Positions 56,692-64,000 of a DNA stretch of 64,000 nt are shown here, piece by piece; positions within the stretch are counted from its first letter, which is position 1; each line of letters opens with the position of its first letter. The DNA is from Desulfovibrio sp. Marseille-P6017. Its GTDB lineage: Bacteria > Bacillota_A > Clostridia > Peptostreptococcales > Peptostreptococcaceae. The notes beneath the pieces are model-generated. The model made no database searches and was not told the origin of the DNA. It saw nothing but the letters and a program-made list of their open reading frames with translations. Location of the stretch: the NCBI GenBank assembly GCA_900604495.1, contig UWOR01000017.1, forward strand, positions 1 through 64,000, written 5' to 3'. The position numbers were made by a program, and so were the translations under genes.

Positions 56692-58335
56692 ATGAGTAAA
56701 AAAGTAGCAATTTATTGTAGAGTTTCAACGGTAGAGCAGGCAGAAGAAGGATATAGTATTGACGAACAAAGAAGAAGGAACATAGAATACTGTGAAAAAG
56801 AAGGGCATGAAGTGTACAAAGTCTACGAAGATAGGGGAATAAGTGGTAAAAATATTTCAGGGCGACCTGGTCTGAAAGATCTCTTACAAGATTCTAATGC
56901 AGGAAAATTTGATTTAGTAATAGTTTGGAAACTAAATAGAATAAGTAGAAAACTAATAGACATACTTAACATAGTAGATACATTAGATAAAAATAAGATA
57001 GCATTTCGTTCTCTAACAGAGAGTTTTGAAACAGAAACTCCAGCAGGGAAGTTACAACTTAACATAATGGGAGCGATAGGTGAATTTGAAAGAGGTACTA
57101 TAGCAGAGAATGTAAAAATGGGAATGATAGCAAGAGCTAGAGAAGGAAAGTGGAATGGGGGCAAAGTACTTGGATACGACATAGTAGAGACACCAAGTGA
57201 AGGAAAGAAGAGAAAAGAGACTAAACTAGTAATAAATGAAAAAGAAGCAATGACAGTAAGAAGAATATTTGAGTTGTATAGTGAAGGACATGGATACAAA
57301 GCTACTGTAAATAGAGTAAATCAAGAAGGTCATAGAAGTAAGAAAGGCAATGCATTTGCGACAGCCACAATAAAAGAGATACTAAAAAATCCAGTCTACA
57401 TTGGAAAGATAAGATACAATTTAAGACAAGATTGGAATGAAAAAAGAAGAAGAAATATCAATCCTGACCCAATACTTGTAGATGGAGAACATGATGCAAT
57501 AATAGATACTCAAACATGGGAAAAGGTACAAATAATACTAAAAGATAGGAGTAAAACTCACAATAGAGTCTATGATAGTGAGCTAATTCTAAGTGGACTA
57601 CTAAAATGTCCTGTTTGCGGAGCATCAATGACAGTAAGTAGGTCAACTAGAAAAAGAAAAGATGGAACTAAAGTAGTAAATGAGTACTATGCATGTGGCA
57701 ATTGGAAGAACAAAGGTACAGCAGTGTGCAATTCAAACTCTGTAAGGGCAGAAGTTGCAGATGAAGTTGTAATCAATAAGTTAATAGAGACAGTAAACAA
57801 CGAGCTATTACTAAAAAAGGTAATAAACAACATTAATAAGAATAAGTCTAGTAAGCTAAAGCCCAAATTAGATGAAATGAACTTAGTAAATAAGGAAATT
57901 GATAAGCTAAATGGGAAGAAGAACTCTAGCATAGAGCTATTTGAAGATGGAATACTAACTAAAAATGAGTTAGCAGAGAGAGTAAAGAAATTGAATGAAG
58001 AGATAGACACATTGAAGTTTAGGGTAGATGAATTAAGGCAAGAGGTAATGTTAGCAGAAGGAGAACCAGTACCTTTTGAATTAGTAAGTCAAGTGATGAA
58101 TAAGTTTGGACAAGTTTTCAAGGAGAGTAGCACAAGACAACAAAGAAAGCAGTTGTTAAACTTACTTGTGTCAAAGGTAACAATAGATAAGTCAAGAGAA
58201 ATAGATACTATAGAGCTACAGATAAATGAAGATGTAATAAGATACTTAGTGAAGGAAGGGTCATCTGAAGATGAAGACCCTTCCTTTTTTCATGTTCATA
58301 TGCTTAATTGTACTTGCTTGAAATTTGTAATATAA
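56692..58335 (+). CDS. Large serine recombinase (Ccr-like integrase)
   Basis: 547 aa. Catalytic domain (1-140) with Ser12 in YCRVSTVEQ, DRGISGKN and a WKLNRISR motif; recombinase domain (about 160-270, with GYKATVNRVN and ATIKEILKNPVYIGK); zinc ribbon with Cys306, Cys309, Cys335 and Cys346; then a coiled-coil segment (about 375-450). The single integrase-type gene next to the right attachment site, hence the enzyme for insertion into rlmH. AGGAGGG precedes ATG. Its last 25 or so codons overlap a terminator and the next promoter, so the functional C terminus may end earlier. Confidence 0.93.
   Translation: MSKKVAIYCRVSTVEQAEEGYSIDEQRRRNIEYCEKEGHEVYKVYEDRGISGKNISGRPGLKDLLQDSNAGKFDLVIVWKLNRISRKLIDILNIVDTLDKNKIAFRSLTESFETETPAGKLQLNIMGAIGEFERGTIAENVKMGMIARAREGKWNGGKVLGYDIVETPSEGKKRKETKLVINEKEAMTVRRIFELYSEGHGYKATVNRVNQEGHRSKKGNAFATATIKEILKNPVYIGKIRYNLRQDWNEKRRRNINPDPILVDGEHDAIIDTQTWEKVQIILKDRSKTHNRVYDSELILSGLLKCPVCGASMTVSRSTRKRKDGTKVVNEYYACGNWKNKGTAVCNSNSVRAEVADEVVINKLIETVNNELLLKKVINNINKNKSSKLKPKLDEMNLVNKEIDKLNGKKNSSIELFEDGILTKNELAERVKKLNEEIDTLKFRVDELRQEVMLAEGEPVPFELVSQVMNKFGQVFKESSTRQQRKQLLNLLVSKVTIDKSREIDTIELQINEDVIRYLVKEGSSEDEDPSFFHVHMLNCTCLKFVI
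58252..58290 (+). terminator. Terminator within the 3' end of the recombinase gene
   Basis: AAGGAAGGGTC (58252-58262) pairs with GACCCTTCCTT (58276-58286), followed by T residues, 45 bp before the stop codon. Confidence 0.85.
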
Positions 58336-58336
58336 T
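58308..58336 (+). promoter_or_regulatory. Promoter of the EcsC-family gene
   Basis: TTGTAC (58308-58313), 17-bp spacer, TATAAT (58331-58336). An inverted repeat TAATATATT/AATATATTA (58333-58359) overlaps the -10 and could be an operator. Confidence 0.75.
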
Positions 58337-58374
58337 ATATTAAAACTGTTAATATATTATAACTTGGAGGGAAT

Positions 58375-58998
58375 ATGGGGGATAATAAACTTACTGAATT
58401 TAAGTTAATGCAGGTACTAGACTGGAGCTATGAAAAAGCAGTAAATGGATTACCAGGAATGGAGACTGCAGAAGAATTAGCGAATAAGTATATTAGTAAA
58501 TCTAATTCTATAGATGATGCTATAGATCAATTTATTAATTGGCAACAAGCTAAATGTGCGACTAGTGGATTCATAACAGGATTAGGAGGAATAATAACAC
58601 TGCCTGTAGCAGTTCCTGCAAATATAAGCTCTGTTATTTATATACAAACAAGGATGATTGCAACCATTGCAAGTATGAGAGGATATGATTTAAAAGATGA
58701 CCAAGTTAGAACTCTTGTATATGTGTCTTTAACAGGGCAAAGTGCGGCGGATATTTTAAAACAAAGTGGTATAAAAATAGGAAATAGTGTAGCAAAATCT
58801 CTAGTAAAGAAGATACCAGGAGAAGTAATTAAAAATATTAATCAAAAGGTAGGATTTAGATTATTGACTAAGTTTGGTGAAAAAGGTGTAATAAACTTAG
58901 GAAAATGTATACCTTTAGTTGGAGGAGTTATAGGAGGAACAGTAGATGCAATAGGTACAAGAACAATTGGAAAAACGGCGAAGAAAGTTTTTTGCTAA
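58375..58998 (+). CDS. EcsC-family protein
   Basis: 207 aa. The GFITGLGGIITLPVAVPANI segment, then IYIQTRMIATIASMRGYD, and a glycine-rich C-terminal hydrophobic region (GKCIPLVGGVIGGTVDAIG) match EcsC-domain proteins, which probably associate with membranes; their function is unclear. RBS GGAGG. It has its own promoter and is the last gene before the right attachment repeat, so it is cargo of the element. Confidence 0.85.
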   Translation: MGDNKLTEFKLMQVLDWSYEKAVNGLPGMETAEELANKYISKSNSIDDAIDQFINWQQAKCATSGFITGLGGIITLPVAVPANISSVIYIQTRMIATIASMRGYDLKDDQVRTLVYVSLTGQSAADILKQSGIKIGNSVAKSLVKKIPGEVIKNINQKVGFRLLTKFGEKGVINLGKCIPLVGGVIGGTVDAIGTRTIGKTAKKVFC

Positions 58999-59033
58999 AT
59001 AAACTATAAAATAACATCCTTTGGAGGTGTAAC

Positions 59034-59068
59034 GGAGAACCGTATCACAAGTAACGGAGCACGGTTTT
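59034..59068 (+). repeat. Right attachment-site repeat
   Basis: Positions 59037-59060 are identical to 46222-46245. In frame it reads GEPYHK-stop (59034-59054), a spare copy of the RlmH C terminus. Upstream TAACGGAG (59030-59037) repeats the TAACGGAG inside the site (59052-59059). Confidence 0.93.
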
Positions 59069-59103
59069 TATAAAAATAATTATAAATAGATTATACTAAT
59101 TTT

Positions 59104-59166
59104 GATATGAGCCCTTTGTGATAGAAAGTTAAAACAATAAAACTTTTGTCATAAAGGGTTCATATC
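59104..59166. repeat. Imperfect palindrome beside the right junction
   Basis: GATATGAGCCCTTTGTGA (59104-59121) and TCATAAAGGGTTCATATC (59149-59166) are complementary except at about three positions. No T-run follows on either strand. It may be a weak terminator of the nsrR-like gene or a remnant of an older insertion. Confidence 0.7.
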
Positions 59167-59193
59167 ATCTTATAGATATAATGTCTTAATATA

Positions 59194-59589
59194 TTAAAGG
59201 ATATCATATAGGGTATATTTATAAAATTCAATTATAAATGAACTTAAAGCATTATTTATAATTGGTTTTAATTTACAAGAATTATTAAGGTTACAAGTAT
59301 TATTATCAGTAGAAAAACATTCTACAATATTTAAATTATCTTCTGTTATTTCAAGAAGTTTACCTAAGTTTATATTTTGGGGGTCCATTCCTAGCTTTAT
59401 ACCACCATTTCTTCCCTTAGAAGATAAAATATATCCATTTTTAGCTAATTTATAAATTATTTTTTTTATATGATGAGTAGACAAATTAAGTGTATTTGAT
59501 AACTCATCTACTGTAAAAAGTTTATTTTGGTTATTGCCTAGATAAATTAATATTCTAAAACTATAATCAGTAAATTTAGATAAATACAT
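59194..59589 (-). CDS. nsrR: Rrf2-family regulator, NsrR-like
   Basis: 131 aa. The winged helix-turn-helix (about 1-65, with TVDELSNTLNLSTHHIKKII and the wing GRNGGIKLG) is followed by the iron-sulfur ligand pattern C-x7-C-x5-C in ECFSTDNNTCNLNNSC, the spacing of nitric-oxide-sensing NsrR. It would repress genes until NO damages its cluster. It is divergent from a DUF454 gene and a globin gene that carry matching operator-like repeats. Confidence 0.8.
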   Translation of the reverse strand: MYLSKFTDYSFRILIYLGNNQNKLFTVDELSNTLNLSTHHIKKIIYKLAKNGYILSSKGRNGGIKLGMDPQNINLGKLLEITEDNLNIVECFSTDNNTCNLNNSCKLKPIINNALSSFIIEFYKYTLYDIL

Positions 59590-59700
59590 AAAATTCTCCT
59601 TAATATAAGTTGATTATTATATATTATTATAAATTATATTAGGTTAGATACAATATAAATTATAATTAAAAAATTATATGTTATTTAAAACTTAAAAAGG

Positions 59701-59713
59701 GTATATAGAATAC
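59701..59713. promoter_or_regulatory. NsrR-like operator upstream of DUF454 gene
   Basis: GTATATAGAATAC is an inverted repeat GTAT-N5-ATAC that aligns with the site at 60199-60215 (common form GTATATARAATACAYAT) and overlaps a TATA-type -10 box. Confidence 0.55.
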
Positions 59714-59736
59714 ATATTAAAAAATAGGAGAGTTTT

Positions 59737-60111
59737 ATGAAGAGAATTAAAAAAATAATATTTGTTATTGCAGGGTTTATATTTCTTTTATTAGGAATAA
59801 TCGGAATAGTACTTCCTATATTACCGACAGTACCATTTTTACTTTTAACATCATATTGTTTTGCTAGAGGGTCAAATAAATTTGAAACCTGGTTTAAATC
59901 TAGCAAAATATACAAAAATTATTTAGAAGGTTTTATAATTAATAAGTCCATGACCTTAAAGCAAAAGATATATACATCAACTTTTGCAGATATAATGATT
60001 GCTTTTCCATTAATTATTTTAAATAACTTATATATAAAGTTATTTTTAATAATAATTATTATATTTAAGTATTATTACTTTATATTCAAAATCAAAACTA
60101 TAAAGATATAA
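59737..60111 (+). CDS. DUF454 (YbaN-like) membrane protein
   Basis: 124 aa with an N-terminal pair of membrane segments (IIFVIAGFIFLLLGIIGIVL) followed by PILPTVPFLLLTSYCFARGS, the family hallmark, and two further hydrophobic stretches at the C terminus. Function unknown. RBS ATAGGAGAG. Operator-like repeat 24 bp upstream suggests control by the divergent NsrR-like protein. Confidence 0.85.
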   Translation: MKRIKKIIFVIAGFIFLLLGIIGIVLPILPTVPFLLLTSYCFARGSNKFETWFKSSKIYKNYLEGFIINKSMTLKQKIYTSTFADIMIAFPLIILNNLYIKLFLIIIIIFKYYYFIFKIKTIKI

Positions 60112-60198
60112 TTGCAATTGAATTGAGAATAAAGAATATATTACTTTTAAAAAATGTTTATATAAAAAATAATTGGGTAAATTTTTAATAAATAAAAA

Positions 60199-60215
60199 GT
60201 GTATATAAAATACAC
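60199..60215. promoter_or_regulatory. NsrR-like operator upstream of globin gene
   Basis: GTGTATATAAAATACAC is an inverted repeat GTGTAT-N5-ATACAC. It overlaps the likely -10 (TATAAAAT) of the globin gene 22 bp downstream. Confidence 0.6.
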
Positions 60216-60237
60216 ATTTAAAAAGGAGAGAGTAAGT

Positions 60238-60705
60238 ATGTTAAGTCAAAAAACAATAGAGATAGTAAAAAGTACAGTGCCGGTATTAAAGGAGCATGGA
60301 TTAGAAATAACAAAAACTTTCTACAAAACAATGTTTACGAATAATCCAGAAGTAAAAGAAATGTTTAATATGGATAAACAAGAATCTGGAGAACAACCAA
60401 AGGCGCTAGCAATGACAATACTAGCAGCAGCTCAAAATATAGATAATTTAGAGGTGTTATTACCAGCGGCAAAGAAAATAGGAAATATTCATGTTAATTC
60501 AAATGTAAAACCAGAGCATTATCCAGTAGTAGGTAAAAATTTATTATTAGCAATAAAAGAAGTTCTAGGAGACGCAGCAACAGAAGATGTTTTAAATGCA
60601 TGGGCAGAAGCTTATGAAGTTATAGCTAAAGTATTTATAGATGTAGAAAAAGATATGTATATAGATCAAGTATGCAGAGATAATCAAGTACATCAAAAAA
60701 TGTAA
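60238..60705 (+). CDS. Single-domain bacterial haemoglobin (Hmp-type globin)
   Basis: 155 aa from ATG at 60238 (GGAGAG upstream); an ATG-like frame extension to 60199 would run through the operator. It matches the globin domain of flavohaemoglobin: [18 protein letters not shown], the proximal-His segment [17 protein letters not shown] and [14 protein letters not shown]. The reductase domain of Hmp is lacking, so an external reductase would be needed for NO dioxygenation or denitrosylation. Confidence 0.88.
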   Translation: MLSQKTIEIVKSTVPVLKEHGLEITKTFYKTMFTNNPEVKEMFNMDKQESGEQPKALAMTILAAAQNIDNLEVLLPAAKKIGNIHVNSNVKPEHYPVVGKNLLLAIKEVLGDAATEDVLNAWAEAYEVIAKVFIDVEKDMYIDQVCRDNQVHQKM

Positions 60706-60711
60706 TTTAAT

Positions 60712-60762
60712 AAAAGCTCCTTAAAGTATTGATATTTTTATCATTGCTATTAAGGGACTTTT
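60712..60762 (+). terminator. Globin gene terminator
   Basis: AAAAGCTCCTTAA (60712-60724) pairs with TTAAGGGACTTTT (60750-60762), two mismatches, T-rich end. Confidence 0.7.
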
Positions 60763-61110
60763 ATTAATTATTTTTGATTTTTATATAATATTAGGTTTTA
60801 TAGATGTAGTACACAAAATGTAATTAAAGTATCTTATATTAACTGGTACAACTAGTTAATTTCTGTGTGTTTTATCAGGAAAAGTATGGAGTACTACAAT
60901 TATACAATTTATCCATTTCAAGTTTATTTTTATTATAACATTAAATCTAATAAAAGTTAAACATTTTATATTTAATATATTCTGATATATAACTATGCAT
61001 ATTAATACAAATTTACAAATTATTATGTAAAAAAATGTAAATTAGTTATTGAATTTATAAAATTTTAATGCTACTATCTTTATAAACTTAAATTAATTAA
61101 AGGGGGACTT
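60763..61110. other. Non-coding interval with nested complementary segments
   Basis: No gene is visible. Complementary segments GTAGTAC (60806-60812) with GTACTAC (60891-60897), ATTAACT (60838-60844) with AGTTAAT (60854-60860), and ACACA (60811-60815) with TGTGT (60864-60868) could fold an RNA of about 90 nt. The rest (60900-61080) is AT-rich and presumably holds the rubrerythrin promoter. Confidence 0.4.
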
Positions 61111-61698
61111 ATGAAAAGTTTAAAAGGAACAAGAACAGCTGAAAACTTAATGAAATCTTTTGCAGGAGAGAGTCAAGCAAGAACAAGATATACATATTAT
61201 GCAAGCATAGCAAAAAAACAAGGGTATGTTCAAATATCAAACATATTTATGGAAACAGCAGAACAAGAAAAAGAGCATGCTAAGAAATTTTATAAATATT
61301 TAAAAGAAGATTTTATAGATGAAATGATAGAAATAACAGCAGCATACCCAGTATCATTCCATGAAGATACTATGGCAAACTTAAAAGCGGCTGCTGCTGG
61401 TGAAAATGAAGAATGGACAGAATTATACCCTGAATTTGCAAAGATAGCGAGAGAAGAAGGGTTTGAAGCTATAGCTAAAACTTTTGAGAGAATAAGTGGA
61501 GTAGAAAAAAGACATGAAGCTAGATATAATAAATTAGCTAAAAATATAGAAGAGGGAAAAGTATTTAAGAAAGATGAAAAAGTACTATGGAAATGTTTAA
61601 ATTGTGGTCATATTCATGAAGGTGAAGAAGCACCTAAGGTATGTCCAACATGTGTACACCCACAAGGATACTTTGAAGTATTTATAGAAACATATTAA
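61111..61698 (+). CDS. rbr: Rubrerythrin
   Basis: 195 aa. A ferritin-like di-iron domain (about 1-140) shows the metal ligands in FAGESQARTRY and ETAEQEKEHAKKF, and a second ExxH in RISGVEKRHEARY. A C-terminal rubredoxin domain has CLNCGH and CPTC, four cysteines for one iron. Rubrerythrin reduces hydrogen peroxide in anaerobes using rubredoxin/NADH electrons. AGGGGG upstream of ATG. A PerR site is not evident. Confidence 0.95.
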   Translation: MKSLKGTRTAENLMKSFAGESQARTRYTYYASIAKKQGYVQISNIFMETAEQEKEHAKKFYKYLKEDFIDEMIEITAAYPVSFHEDTMANLKAAAAGENEEWTELYPEFAKIAREEGFEAIAKTFERISGVEKRHEARYNKLAKNIEEGKVFKKDEKVLWKCLNCGHIHEGEEAPKVCPTCVHPQGYFEVFIETY

Positions 61699-61751
61699 TA
61701 ACTATTTTTAAAATAGGATGAAAATAGTTGATAATATTAAAAAGTAAATAG

Positions 61752-61795
61752 AAATAGGCATATATATTAGAACTATTAAAGGTATGCCTATTTTT
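61752..61795 (+). terminator. Rubrerythrin terminator
   Basis: AAATAGGCATA (61752-61762) pairs with TATGCCTATTT (61783-61793), followed by T residues. Confidence 0.85.
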
Positions 61796-61855
61796 ATTTT
61801 ATAGATTGATTTAAATTATTGGTACTTTATTAAAATTGTTCATATATAATTAAGA

Positions 61856-62182
61856 CTAATTATTAGGATTGATTTTATATTTATCAAATCTAAAAGTAAC
61901 AGTAACTTTCACAAAGCATATAATCCAAATAACAATTGATATCCATAAAACTAATTTAGATATTAGAATATAGCCAATTGTCCATATTAACAGTATTAAA
62001 GCTAGTTTTAATAATATTACACCATAATCTCTACTCATTTTAAGTTCATCATATAATTCTCTTTCATTTTTTGAGATAAAATAATATCCATTGATTAATA
62101 TAGATGCTTTATCTTTAAGAAGAAAAAACATACCCGATACGAAGAATAATGCACCTGACATAAATAATGATATTTTTAACAC
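61856..62182 (-). CDS. DUF3784-like membrane protein
   Basis: 108 aa from a GTG at 62182-62180 with GGAGGGG upstream on the minus strand. Three hydrophobic segments: at the N terminus (LFMSGALFFVSGMFFLL), then LLKLALILLIWTIGYILI and LWISIVIWIICFVKVTV. The loop INGYYFISKNERELYD recalls the YNTMSKEEKEKYD element of DUF3784. Function unknown. Isolated gene. Confidence 0.7.
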   Translation of the reverse strand: MLKISLFMSGALFFVSGMFFLLKDKASILINGYYFISKNERELYDELKMSRDYGVILLKLALILLIWTIGYILISKLVLWISIVIWIICFVKVTVTFRFDKYKINPNN

Positions 62183-62292
62183 AATAGTTCACCCCTCCAT
62201 TGAAATATACTCCCAATATATAACATTTGCGAACTTTACTATATTATACATAATGTTAATTTACTTTCCAATAGTAAAATAATTTCATTAAT

Positions 62293-62637
62293 TTAAACTA
62301 GCTCAATAAGTCTACCTATAATAGTATCTCTCGTTATAAGTGTTTCTTTAGTAGCAATATTCACTAACATATCTTTGATTCTGTCAGTCTTTTTATTCTT
62401 CTTGCTTAATTGAAGAAATTTAAACCAAGCTAAATAGTTGTTAATATATTTTGTAGAAACTCCATTGAATGTCATTAACCATCTTTCAAAGCTACTATGA
62501 AGAGCATTTATATGTTGCAAGTGGTAAACACTATCTATCATTGATTTACCTCTAGGAACTTGTTTTAACTCTACATTTAATTTATCTTTTATCCCTATGT
62601 ATGATTTATGTGAGTCGTCTCCACTATTGAAATCCAC
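62293..62637 (-). pseudogene. IS1595-type transposase, C-terminal remnant
   Basis: About 110 aa corresponding to the C-terminal third of the transposase remnant at 63551-63898, at roughly 85% identity by eye (SHKSYIGIKDKLNVELKQVP; HSSFERWLMTFNGVSTKYIN). The zinc-finger and the first catalytic parts are absent. It lies in inverted orientation to the other copy. Confidence 0.85.
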
Positions 62638-62640
62638 AAA

Positions 62641-62674
62641 AAAGGTATTGATTGAAAAATCAATATCTTTTTTT
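62641..62674 (+). terminator. Orphan terminator hairpin
   Basis: AAAGGTATTGATT and AATCAATATCTTT stem (one G-U pair) followed by T residues, pointing right, with no intact gene on the plus strand to its left; probably left over from a gene lost by IS activity. Confidence 0.7.
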
Positions 62675-62879
62675 ATTTTAATTATCAGAGTAAATGATTA
62701 TTGTTGCACTATAAGTAAGGTTATACGATAGAAAGGGAGTCTATTTTACTATTTTTTATTTATAGGCTATGTTAGCTAACTTTGTGATTAATTATATCTA
62801 AAATAGTTATAAACTATATTTCAACTAATTTTCAGAAAGGATACCTAATATTAGGTCAAAAATAGATATAAAATCTGTG

Positions 62880-63898
62880 ATAAAAGATTTAAAAAGGAAT
62901 GAACTTACAGAGTTAATTTCAGTAGCACAATAAGTATTAAGTACTTTATTTAATTCCTCTGAAATTAGATATAATGTCAAAGAAAGTAGATTTTCTAAAG
63001 GATACGAGTTCCCAAAATGTCAATATAAATATGTAAATAAAAATGGGAAATCTAACGGAAGACAAAGATATATATGTAAACGTTGTCGTACAAGTTTTGA
63101 TGAGTTTACTATGTCCCCATTCTCTAATACAAAATTAAGCTTAGATAGATGGCTAAAATACTGCGAATTAATGATATTAGGACTTTCTATAAGAAAATTT
63201 GCTGAAGAAATCAGAGTAGGTGTTAAAACGTATTTTTATATGCGTCATAGGATACTTGATGTAATAAATCTATCATTAAAAAATGATAAAATTGAAGGTA
63301 TAGTTGAAGTAGATGAATATTTTATTAAGGAGTCTTTTAAAGGGAATCATTCTAAAAGTACTATATTTGCAATGCCTAGAAACCATAGAAAAAGAGGTAA
63401 AAGCAAAAATGATAAGAAGAAAAGGGGAATATCAAAAGAGCAGATTTGTATAGAGACAGCAATTGATAGAAAAGGAAATATCCTTATGGGTGCTGTTTGT
63501 AATGGGAGAATTACAACCAATCAAATAGTTAACTTTTTTGACAATAAAATATGTTAAGATGCTACTTTTGTGTAGATTCGCATAAATCCTATATGGGAAT
63601 AAAGGATAAGTTGAACATAGAATTAAAGCAAGTTTCTAGAGGAAAATCAATGATAGATAGTGTTTATCATTTACAGCATATAAATGCTCTTCACAGTAGC
63701 TTTAAGAGATGGTTAATGACTTTTAATGGTGTATCCACAAAATATATTAATAATTATTTGGCTTGGTTTAAATTTCTACAACAAAGTAAGAAGAATAAAA
63801 AGAGTGACCGAATTAAAGATATGCTAGTGAATGTATCTACTAAGGATACATATATAACTAGAGCAACTATTAGAAATAGATTTATTGAGTTAACATAA
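62880..63898 (+). pseudogene. IS1595-family transposase, disrupted
   Basis: Translation from about 62880 reads an N-terminal region (DLKRNELTELISVAQ), an in-frame TAA at about 62931, then a zinc-ribbon-like part (EFPKCQYKYV; RYICKRC) whose first cysteine is replaced by Phe, then the DDE-type core (GIVEVDEYFIKESFKGNHSK; IETAIDRKGNILMG) to 63557. The reading frame shifts near 63550 and continues SHKSYMGIKDKLNIELKQVS to 63898. Stop, lost Cys and frameshift mean it is inactive. No terminal inverted repeats were identified. Confidence 0.85.
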
Positions 63899-64000
63899 AA
63901 TAAGGAACTTTACTTCAAATTAATGAAACTATTTTGCAATTGGAGAATAATTGAATATTTCGTATAGTATAATTAAGTTTACAATTATTATAAATTGAGA

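Larger units (their letters stand above)
46222..59060 (+). mobile_element. SCC-like integrated element at rlmH (about 12.8 kb)
   Basis: Direct repeats at the 3' end of rlmH and at 59037-59060 bound a segment whose excised circle would be 12,815 bp. It encodes a large serine recombinase (56692), a DUF927 ATPase (53444) and a DUF960 protein (51472), three gene types shared with staphylococcal cassette chromosomes, in the same location and roughly 35 kb from oriC. Cargo: a restriction-modification pair, a Mor-like regulator, a lipoprotein, an EcsC-family protein and unknown small genes. Unlike SCC types I know, it has a single recombinase, and two degenerate recombinase-like small genes before it. 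Confidence 0.9.

Noticed and set aside
46222..59060. Interpretation as a prophage
   Set aside because: There are no capsid, portal, terminase, tail or lysis genes. The Mor-like gene alone does not indicate a phage.
46222..59060. Interpretation as a conjugative (ICE) or Tn4451-type element
   Set aside because: No relaxase, type IV coupling protein or T4SS genes are visible, and the site is rlmH with long direct repeats.

Overview
The window is a low-GC Firmicute chromosome around the replication origin. The order (leftward) dnaA, dnaN, yaaA, recF, gyrB, gyrA, two small envelope-type genes, rsbV, rsbW, sigB, then a 16S rRNA gene, with rpmH-rnpA-yidD-yidC-jag-mnmE-mnmG-rsmG-noc-parA-parB going right, is what I know from Clostridioides difficile and its relatives. 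I infer a Peptostreptococcaceae chromosome; the species cannot be fixed from this window.

Layout. 1-367: 5' end of a 16S rRNA gene with tandem promoters. 388-2446: SigB stress operon. 2518-11011: replication initiation and gyrase genes. 9447-9688 and 11012-11525: a two-part oriC with DnaA boxes and a DnaA-trio. 11526-20707: ribosome/membrane insertion, tRNA modification and chromosome partition genes. 20731-25665: a probable selenium/sulfur-handling cluster with an XRE-TPR regulator and a frameshifted gene. 25828-33879: rpsF-ssb-rpsR, then a run ending in gdpP-rplI-dnaB, then purA, with a DnaA-box cluster between dnaB and purA. 34057-39433: an iron-regulated (Fur box) siderophore-type ABC importer with a MATE exporter. 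39551-40086: five tRNA genes (Lys, Glu, Val, Asp, Thr). 40171-46239: threonine aldolase, helicase loader and DnaD-like genes, an M1 peptidase, a WalJ-like nuclease and rlmH.

The most interesting region is 46222-59060, an integrated element of about 12.8 kb inserted at the 3' end of rlmH. It is bounded by direct repeats of 24 identical bases that encode the last RlmH residues and stop. It carries a large serine recombinase, a DUF927-type ATPase, a DUF960 protein, a type II restriction-modification pair and many small unknown genes. This is the architecture of the staphylococcal cassette chromosome (SCC), here in a clostridial background. Between ATPase and recombinase lie two tandem small proteins that look like degenerate serine-recombinase catalytic domains, each preceded by a hairpin and a palindrome containing the 12-bp core of parS; GTGAAAA half-sites recur through this stretch.

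Beyond the element (59194-60705) is a probable nitric-oxide response group (NsrR-like repressor, DUF454 protein, single-domain globin) with matching operator-like repeats, then rubrerythrin, a DUF3784 protein and two decayed IS1595-type transposase remnants in opposite orientation.
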